From assembly GCF_000615975.1 (NCBI RefSeq), contig NZ_BAMP01000004.1:1-64000 (forward strand): a DNA stretch of 64,000 bases, given 5' to 3'. The position numbers and the translations under genes are program-made. The stretch comes from Nitratireductor aquibiodomus NL21 = JCM 21793. Lineage in GTDB: Bacteria; Pseudomonadota; Alphaproteobacteria; Rhizobiales; Rhizobiaceae. Under the pieces are notes generated by a model. That model did no database searches and was not told the DNA's origin. It was given only the letters and a program-made list of their open reading frames with translations. This document shows, piece after piece, positions 58,648 to 64,000 of this stretch; the first letter of the stretch is position 1, and every line of letters begins with the position of its first letter.

Positions 58648-58787
58648 GTGTTTCTAGGGGCCTTCACCCGGAAAGCACTGGCTCGCCCTCGTTCTTATAT
58701 GCAAGGTCGAAACCACTCTCTGAATGAGACCACTTGCCCCCAAGGCGCTGCGTCAGATCCAAACCGGGAACACCCATACTGGGCAAA

Positions 58788-58815
58788 AGAAAAGCGGACC
58801 CGAAAGCCCGCCTCT
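58788..58815 (-). terminator. Terminator of asd
   Basis: On the minus strand GCGGGC and GTCCGC pair around TTTCGG and are followed by TTTTCTTTTG, about 30 bases after the asd stop. Confidence 0.7.
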
Positions 58816-58845
58816 CTCATTCTCAATCGAAGAACCCGCCTGAGA

Positions 58846-59880
58846 TCAGGCAGCTTCCTTCTTAGGCTGGATCAGGCCGCGCGCCACGAGAAGCTCGGCG
58901 ATCTGCACCGTGTTGAGTGCAGCGCCCTTGCGCAGATTGTCGGCCACGACCCACAGAGCCAGCCCGTTGTCGACCGTCGGGTCTTCACGCAGGCGGCTGA
59001 TATAGGTGGCGTCTTCGCCGGCGCTCTCGTAAGGCGTCACGTAACCGCCGTCCTCGCGCTTGTCGATGACCTGGCAACCCGGTGCCTCGCGCAGGATCTC
59101 GCGTGCCTCGTCAGCCGTGATCGGCTTCTCGAATTCAAGGTTCACCGCTTCCGCATGGCCGATGAACACCGGCACGCGCACACAGGTGGCCGTGAGCTTG
59201 ATCTTCGGGTCGAGCATCTTCTTGGTCTCGGCGACCATCTTCCACTCTTCCTTCGTAAAGCCGTCTTCCATGAAGACGTCGATATGGGGAATGCAGTTGA
59301 AGGCGATGCGCTTGGTGAACTTGTTGGCCGAGATCGGATCGGCGACGAAAACGGCGCGCGTCTGCTCGAACAGCTCGTCCATGCCTTCCTTGCCCGCGCC
59401 GGAAACCGACTGGTAGGTGGACACGACCACGCGCTTGATGGTCGCTGCCTCATGCAGCGGCTTCAGCGCGACCACGAGCTGCGCCGTGGAGCAGTTCGGA
59501 TTGGCGATGATGTTCTTCTTGGTGAAGCCGTCGATCGCGTCAGGGTTCACTTCAGGAACGATCAGCGGCACGTCCTGGTCGTAGCGCCAGGCTGACGAAT
59601 TGTCGATCACGACGCAGCCCTGCTTTCCGATCTTCGGAGAATACTCCTTGGAGATCGAACCGCCGGCCGACATCAGGCAGATGTCGGTGTCGGAAAAGTC
59701 GTAGGACTCGAGTGCCTTAACCTTCAGCGTCTTGTCGCCGTAGGAAACCTCGGTGCCGACAGAACGGCGTGAAGCAAGCGGGACGATCTCGTCTGCCGGG
59801 AAGCCGCGCTCTTCGAGGATATTGAGCATTTCGCGGCCGACATTCCCCGTGGCGCCGGCGACAGCTATCTTGAAACCCAT
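58846..59880 (-). CDS. asd: Aspartate-semialdehyde dehydrogenase
   Basis: A 344-residue NADPH enzyme that makes aspartate semialdehyde for Lys, Met, Thr and diaminopimelate. It starts MGFKIAVAGATGNVGREML with the nucleotide loop GATGNVG, has the catalytic Cys in PNCSTAQLVVALKPL near residue 130, and VRVPVFIGHAEAVNLEF with the conserved His. It ends IQPKKEAA. It is monocistronic with its own terminator; 324 bases separate it from leuB. Confidence 0.97.
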   Translation of the reverse strand: MGFKIAVAGATGNVGREMLNILEERGFPADEIVPLASRRSVGTEVSYGDKTLKVKALESYDFSDTDICLMSAGGSISKEYSPKIGKQGCVVIDNSSAWRYDQDVPLIVPEVNPDAIDGFTKKNIIANPNCSTAQLVVALKPLHEAATIKRVVVSTYQSVSGAGKEGMDELFEQTRAVFVADPISANKFTKRIAFNCIPHIDVFMEDGFTKEEWKMVAETKKMLDPKIKLTATCVRVPVFIGHAEAVNLEFEKPITADEAREILREAPGCQVIDKREDGGYVTPYESAGEDATYISRLREDPTVDNGLALWVVADNLRKGAALNTVQIAELLVARGLIQPKKEAA

Positions 59881-60204
59881 GTGGTTTTTAACTCCTGTCT
59901 CTCTCCGCTTGGCTTAGATTTGAAGGCCTGCAGCCAGCAGGCATCTTCTCCCCGGCTGGGCCCGGGGAGAGAACGAGCAGCCGAGGTGTCAGACCGTTTT
60001 GGTCGTCGTTTTGGCTGTCGTTTTGGTAAAGCAGAGACCGACGCTGCCGTTCCCGGCTGCGTTCAAAAAACTTTGTGCAAATGGCGCTTCGTGATGCGCG
60101 CGCATGGCAAAGGGGTCTCCGTTTCCGCGCGTTGTTTTACGCTGAATCAGGCGCAAGTCAACGAAATAGCGTGCGCGGCCGGCCATGCCGGCCGCAAACA
60201 GGGG
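59881..60204. other. 324-base region between leuB and asd
   Basis: No gene that I can support. It holds a palindromic hairpin GCGGCCGGC-CAT-GCCGGCCGC at 60174-60194, ten bases past the leuB stop, and three copies of CGTTTTGG around 59994-60024. A 65-residue minus-strand ORF here ends TKTTAKTTTKTV, made by that repeat, and resembles nothing I know. Confidence 0.55.
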
Positions 60205-61313
60205 TCAGGCGAGCGCCTTGTATTTGGCCACGATGGCATCGCCCATGGCGGTGGTGCCGACCTCGGTCATGCCCTCGGACATCAGGTCTTTCGTGCGAAG
60301 GCCGTCGTCCAGAACCGAAGCGATGGCCTTCTCGAGGCGGTCTGCCTCTTCAACCATGTTGAAGGAATAGCGCAGGCACATGGCAAAGGAAGCGATCATG
60401 GCGATCGGGTTTGCGATGCCCTGGCCGGCGATGTCCGGTGCGGAACCGTGCACCGGCTCGTAGAGCGCCTTGCGCGAGCCGGTTTTCTCGTCCGGTGCGC
60501 CGAGCGAAGCCGAAGGCAGCATGCCGAGCGAGCCGGTGAGCATGGCGGCAACGTCAGACAGCATGTCGCCGAACAGATTGTCGGTGACGATGACGTCGAA
60601 CTGCTTGGGCCAGCGCACGAGCTGCATGCCGCCGGCGTCGGCCAGCATGTGGGTCAGCTCGACGTCGGAATACTTTGCCTTGTGCGTGTTGGCGACAACC
60701 TCTTTCCAGAGCACACCCGACTTCATGACGTTGTGCTTTTCCATGGAGCAGACCCTGTTGCTCCGCGTGCGCGCCAGCTCGAAGGCGACGCCGGAAATGC
60801 GCTCGATCTCGTAGGTGTCGTAAACCTGGGTGTCGATGCCGCGCTTCTGGCCATTGCCAAGGTCGATGATCTCCTTGGGCTCGCCGAAATACACGCCGCC
60901 GGTCAGCTCGCGCAGGATGAGAATGTCGAGGCCTTCGACGACTTCCGGCTTGAGGGAGGACGTGGCGGCCAGCGCCGGGTAGCAGATGGCCGGACGCAGA
61001 TTGGCGAACAGCTCCATCTCCTTGCGCAGGCGCAGAAGACCGGCTTCCGGGCGAACCTCGTAGGGAACGCCGTCCCATTTGGGGCCGCCGACTGCGCCGA
61101 ACAGCACGGCATCCGCCGCCATGGCCTTGTCCATGTCGCATCGGAGATCGACTGGCCGTGCGCGTCATAGGCGCATCCGCCGACGAGGCCTTCCTCTGTC
61201 TCGAACCCGGCATTGAAGTCGGCGTTCATCATGTCGATGAGTTTCTTGACCTCGGCCATTGCCTCGGGGCCGATGCCGTCGCCGGGGAGAAGAAGGAGTT
61301 TGCGCGTTGCCAT
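60205..61313 (-). CDS. leuB: 3-isopropylmalate dehydrogenase, frameshifted in this sequence
   Basis: LeuB oxidises and decarboxylates 3-isopropylmalate in leucine synthesis. The first frame gives [20 protein letters not shown] to GQSISDA; the second continues [20 protein letters not shown] and holds the metal/substrate site [19 protein letters not shown] and [15 protein letters not shown]. The break is at about 61137: gatgcgacatg for gatgcggacatg (SDADMDK). Repaired length is 369 residues, the family norm. It is downstream of leuD and the RidA-like gene on the same strand. Confidence 0.93.
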
Positions 61314-61384
61314 GGAATGCCTCTCGAACTGGTAATTCGAGGGACTTGCTAATCCGCCGCGCCGGATTGCGCAAGGCTGGCAGG

Positions 61385-61806
61385 TCAGGAAGCGGTACGC
61401 TTGCGCCTGAGCGCGGTCACCTCGATCTCGATCTTCATCTCCGGCTCATTGAGCTCGCAGACGATCATCGTCGCTGCTGGCCGGATATCGCCGAAGCTTC
61501 GCCCAGGATCGGGAAGACCCGGGACACATAAGAGCGGCTGGTTACGTAGTAATGCGCGCGCACTACGTCGGCGAGCTCGAAGCCGCCCTCGTTCAACGCT
61601 GCGCGAATGGTGGAAAGGCAGTTGCGTGTCTGCTCTTCCACGCTGTCGGGCATGGCCATGGTTGCATAGTCATAGCCCGTGGTGCCGGAAACGAAGCACC
61701 AGTCTCCATCAACCACCGCGCGGCTGTAGCCCGCGGTCTTCTCGAAGGGAGACCCGGTGGAGATGAGGCGGCGCTGGCCGCCTCTGTCATCCCGGCTTAC
61801 GCCCAC
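61385..61806 (-). CDS. RidA/YjgF-family protein, frameshifted in this sequence
   Basis: A RidA superfamily protein of about 140 residues. The first frame reads [37 protein letters not shown] and [12 protein letters not shown]; the second completes it with [20 protein letters not shown] and EVTALRRK. At about 61496 one T of a TTT run is missing (gaagcttcggc for gaagctttcggc), which restores EAFGDIRP. The start is a GTG overlapping the end of leuD. RidA proteins hydrolyse reactive enamines/imines; this subgroup lies in leu gene clusters of rhizobia, but its substrate is unknown. Confidence 0.85.
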
Positions 61807-62402
61807 GGATGGCTTTCCGTGTACTTGTTCTCGAAGGTTTCGATGGCCGGAGCTTTCTCCATGGTCAGGCCGATGTCGTCGAGGCCATTCAGCAGGCAGT
61901 GCCGCTTGAAGGCGTCGATCTCGAACTTAACCACGCCGCCGTCCGGACCGCGGATTTCCTGCTCTTCCAGATCGACGGTCAGCGTCGCGTTGGCGCCGCG
62001 CTGCGCGTCGTCCATCAGCATGTCCAGTTCTTCCTGGCTGACCTTGATGGGCAGGATGCCGTTCTTGAAGCAGTTGTTGTAGAAAATGTCGGCAAAGCTG
62101 GTGGAGATGACGCAGCGAATGCCGAAGTCGAGCAGTGCCCAGGGCGCGTGCTCACGGCTCGAGCCGCAGCCGAAATTGTCGCCGGCAACGAGAATGCTGG
62201 CATTGCGGTAGGCCGGCTTGTTGAGCACGAAGTCCGGGTTCTCGGAACCGTCTTCGTTGAACCGCATTTCGGCGAAAAGCCCGGCGCCGAGGCCGGTGCG
62301 CTTGATCGTCTTGAGATAATCCTTCGGGATGATCATGTCGGTGTCGACATTGACGATCGGCATGGGCGCGGCGACGCCCGTCAGCTTGGTAAACTTGTCC
62401 AT
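61797..62402 (-). CDS. leuD: 3-isopropylmalate dehydratase small subunit
   Basis: A 201-residue LeuD, which with LeuC isomerises isopropylmalate. It starts [20 protein letters not shown], has the signature [20 protein letters not shown] near residue 75, and ends SHPWA. LeuC is not in this window. It is the first gene of leuD-ridA-leuB and is divergent from the citE-like gene with 278 bases between them. Confidence 0.96.
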   Translation of the reverse strand: MDKFTKLTGVAAPMPIVNVDTDMIIPKDYLKTIKRTGLGAGLFAEMRFNEDGSENPDFVLNKPAYRNASILVAGDNFGCGSSREHAPWALLDFGIRCVISTSFADIFYNNCFKNGILPIKVSQEELDMLMDDAQRGANATLTVDLEEQEIRGPDGGVVKFEIDAFKRHCLLNGLDDIGLTMEKAPAIETFENKYTESHPWA

Positions 62403-62680
62403 GAATCCTGGTCCGTTGTCTGCGCGGCCATTTTATCTGCCGCATCTCCATACACAAGCCAACCCCGCAAAGCAAAGCTCTCTTGTTTTTGTCCCTCAAG
62501 CGCCGGGCGGGCGCATCCGCGCCCTTGGCTTTCGGCGCACAGGCGCCGGCGGCCGGTCGGCCTTGCCATCTTGCTGCGCAGAATGGAAATCGCCGTCCAA
62601 TCCGGATCGTGCGAGGAGCTTTTTCCTTCGACTGATCGTACTGTCTTGCGCCGAAAGCGCGGCTGGGCCATGAAACGGAC

Positions 62681-63586
62681 ATGCAGCATCATCCAGCACA
62701 GCTTCGCCGTTCGGTTCTTTACGTGCCCGCCAGCAATGAAAAGGCGCTGGTCAAAAGCGCAACGCTTGCCTGTGACGCGGTGATCTACGATCTGGAAGAT
62801 GCCGTCGGACCGGAAGAAAAACTGGATGCGCGCGAGAGGCTGCGCGACTTTCTGAATGGCGGGGATCGTCCGCGCTGCGAGGTCGTCGTGCGCATCAATG
62901 CGCTCTCCAGCATCTGGGGAACGGAAGATTTTCTGGCTGCGCGCGCGGTGAAGCCCGATGCCATTCTCCTGCCCAAGGTGAATGGCCCCCGTGACATTCT
63001 CGACGCGGATGCGGCGCTTGATGAAACCGATGCGCCGCGCAGTCTGAAGCTCTGGGCGATGATCGAGACACCGCGCGCCGTGCTCAATCTGGGGCCAATC
63101 GCGGAGCTCGGGCGCGACCCGGCTGCCCGCCTCGCCTGTCTCGTTGCCGGCACGAACGACCTTGCCAAGGAAACCGGCGTCGAACTGACGGAAGATCGCC
63201 GCTACCTGGCGCCGTTCCTGTTCCAGCTTGTCATGGCGGCGCGGGCCGGCGGCATTTCGGTGCTTGATGGCGTCTCCAATGATTTCCGCGACCTCGACGC
63301 ATTCGGGAAAGGCTGTCGGGAGGCGCGGTCGATGGGTTTCGACGGCAAAACGCTCATCCACCCGGCGCAGATCGCGCCGGCCAATGCGGTTTTTGCACCG
63401 TCCTCCGAAGCCATTGCCGAGGCCGAGGCCATCGTTGCCGCTTTCGCAGATCCCGAAAACGCCGGGCGCGGCGTGATTTCGCTCAACGGGCGCATGGTGG
63501 AGCGCCTGCACCTGGAGATGGCGCAGACACTGCTCGAGCGCGCCAGCGCAATCAGACTGAAAGAGAGTGGGGAGACGGTCCGATGA
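62681..63586 (+). CDS. HpcH/HpaI aldolase/citrate lyase family protein (CitE-like)
   Basis: A 301-residue CitE-like protein of the CoA-ester lyase family. It starts LRRSVLYVPASNEKALVKSA with VIYDLEDAVGPEEK, then ILLPKVNGPRDI and WAMIETPRAVLNLG, where the Glu and Asp residues bind magnesium. It lacks CitD/CitF partners, so it is more like malyl-CoA/beta-methylmalyl-CoA or citramalyl-CoA lyase than true citrate lyase (inference). It overlaps the DUF1737 gene by four bases. Confidence 0.88.
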   Translation: MQHHPAQLRRSVLYVPASNEKALVKSATLACDAVIYDLEDAVGPEEKLDARERLRDFLNGGDRPRCEVVVRINALSSIWGTEDFLAARAVKPDAILLPKVNGPRDILDADAALDETDAPRSLKLWAMIETPRAVLNLGPIAELGRDPAARLACLVAGTNDLAKETGVELTEDRRYLAPFLFQLVMAARAGGISVLDGVSNDFRDLDAFGKGCREARSMGFDGKTLIHPAQIAPANAVFAPSSEAIAEAEAIVAAFADPENAGRGVISLNGRMVERLHLEMAQTLLERASAIRLKESGETVR

Positions 63587-63789
63587 GGCTCTATCGTTTT
63601 TTGACCGGCCCGGACGATGCAAGCTTCTGTCACAAGGTGACGTTGGCTTTGAACAGGGGCTGGCTGCTCCACGGTTCCCCCAGCTATGCCTATGATGCCG
63701 AGGCCAAATCGATGCGATGCGGCCAGGCCGTCTACAAGGAAATCGACGGGCTGGAATACACGCCGGAGATGAAGCTCGGCGAATACTAG
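63583..63789 (+). CDS. DUF1737 family protein
   Basis: A 68-residue protein of the DUF1737 family: LYRFLTGPDDASFCHKVTLAL, GWLLHGSPSYAYD and MRCGQAVYKEIDG. These short proteins are found next to CitE-like lyases in alphaproteobacteria; the function is unknown. Its ATG overlaps the lyase stop (ATGA), so the two are translationally coupled. Confidence 0.88.
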   Translation: MRLYRFLTGPDDASFCHKVTLALNRGWLLHGSPSYAYDAEAKSMRCGQAVYKEIDGLEYTPEMKLGEY

Positions 63790-63855
63790 TGTAATTAAAG
63801 TTGCGCCGCGGTTCGTTTCTTGCTTTCCTCACTCCGGGCAAGGGAGGGGGACGAA

Positions 63856-64000
63856 ATGAACACGATCAATATCGTCAATGCAGGAAATCACTCACCGGAA
63901 GAGAGTGGCTCCGTTCGGTTGCGTTGCAACTACTCAATCATGGAGGCGACCGGCTATATAATCATCTGGGCGGTTGTCTCTATTGTCACGCTCGGGATCG
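63856..64000 (+). CDS. Small membrane protein, DUF6693-like (N-terminal part, cut by window edge)
   Basis: The first 48 residues of a protein starting MNTINIVNAGNHSPEE, then VRLRCNYSIMEATGYIIIWA and VVSIVTLGI, a hydrophobic segment that runs into the window edge. AGGGAGGGGGACGAA is a strong ribosome binding site, and the N-terminal polar part plus membrane segment resembles short DUF6693 proteins of rhizobia. The family call is tentative. Confidence 0.6.
   Translation, partial: MNTINIVNAGNHSPEESGSVRLRCNYSIMEATGYIIIWAVVSIVTLGI

Larger units (their letters stand above)
58510..58845. other. 336-base region between the PemK-like gene and asd
   Basis: No gene is seen. It contains two terminator hairpins, one for each flanking gene, and otherwise no ORF or RNA that I can support. 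Confidence 0.6.

Noticed and set aside
59989-60186. 65-residue minus-strand ORF between leuB and asd
   Set aside because: Its tail TKTTAKTTTKTV is produced by a CGTTTTGG repeat, there is no ribosome binding site that I can see, and no known family.

Overview
The window looks like the origin-proximal chromosome of a GC-rich alphaproteobacterium of the order Hyphomicrobiales (Rhizobiales), most like Phyllobacteriaceae/Mesorhizobium relatives. The evidence is gene content and order: chvI-chvG-hprK-EIIA-HPr-ahcY beside pckA; a his operon carrying DUF1330 and DUF2628 genes; secB/dnaQ/coaE/aroE/maf/ppsR facing hemE/hemJ/rho; mnmE-mnmG-rsmG-parA-parB; and an ffh-rpsP block. No rRNA, tRNA, CRISPR array, prophage or insertion sequence was recognised.

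Layout. Positions 1-12000 run leftward: addB (cut by the window edge), a MurU-like nucleotidyltransferase, a TsaE-AmgK fusion, a PAS histidine kinase, ahcY, the nitrogen-type PTS proteins HPr and EIIA, HPr kinase, and the ChvG/ChvI two-component system. pckA diverges from chvI and is followed by arfB, a LysM protein and alkB. Positions 15700-21000 hold a leftward coaA-his operon; hslV-GNAT-hslU diverge from it. Then come a DUF1402 protein, an XRE regulator, Smr, MltA and Tim44-like proteins, fxsA and secB.

The block dnaQ-coaE-aroE-maf-ppsR (leftward) and hemE-hemJ-rho (rightward) flanks a 381-bp gap at 32701-33081. This is very probably the chromosomal origin: it has the hemE/RP001 synteny of Caulobacter and rhizobia, several DnaA-box-like 9-mers, and a dense run of seven GANTC (CcrM) sites. 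To its right lie mnmE, mnmG, rsmG, parA and parB with four parS-like sites, that is, the segregation locus. holA follows, but without the leuS-lptE genes that usually accompany it. Instead there is a small accessory cluster: a cyclase-family hydrolase, a MarR regulator and a two-gene indolepyruvate ferredoxin oxidoreductase. After it come argG, mltB, an SH3 protein, ffh, chorismate mutase, a GNAT protein and rpsP. rpsP ends at a strong terminator without rimM-trmD and is followed by an orphan PemK/MazF-type toxin gene. The window ends with asd, leuB, a RidA-like gene and leuD (leftward), then a CitE-like lyase, DUF1737 and a partial membrane protein.

Quality warning. At least twelve core genes are interrupted by single-base frameshifts: the PAS kinase (twice), chvG, chvI, pckA, coaA, fxsA, aroE, ppsR, iorA, argG, leuB and the RidA gene; iorB probably has one too. 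Nearly all are one missing base, most often in a GG or CC pair, and each repaired length becomes divisible by three. This pattern points to consensus sequencing errors rather than gene decay, so these genes are annotated as frameshifted CDSs over their full span.
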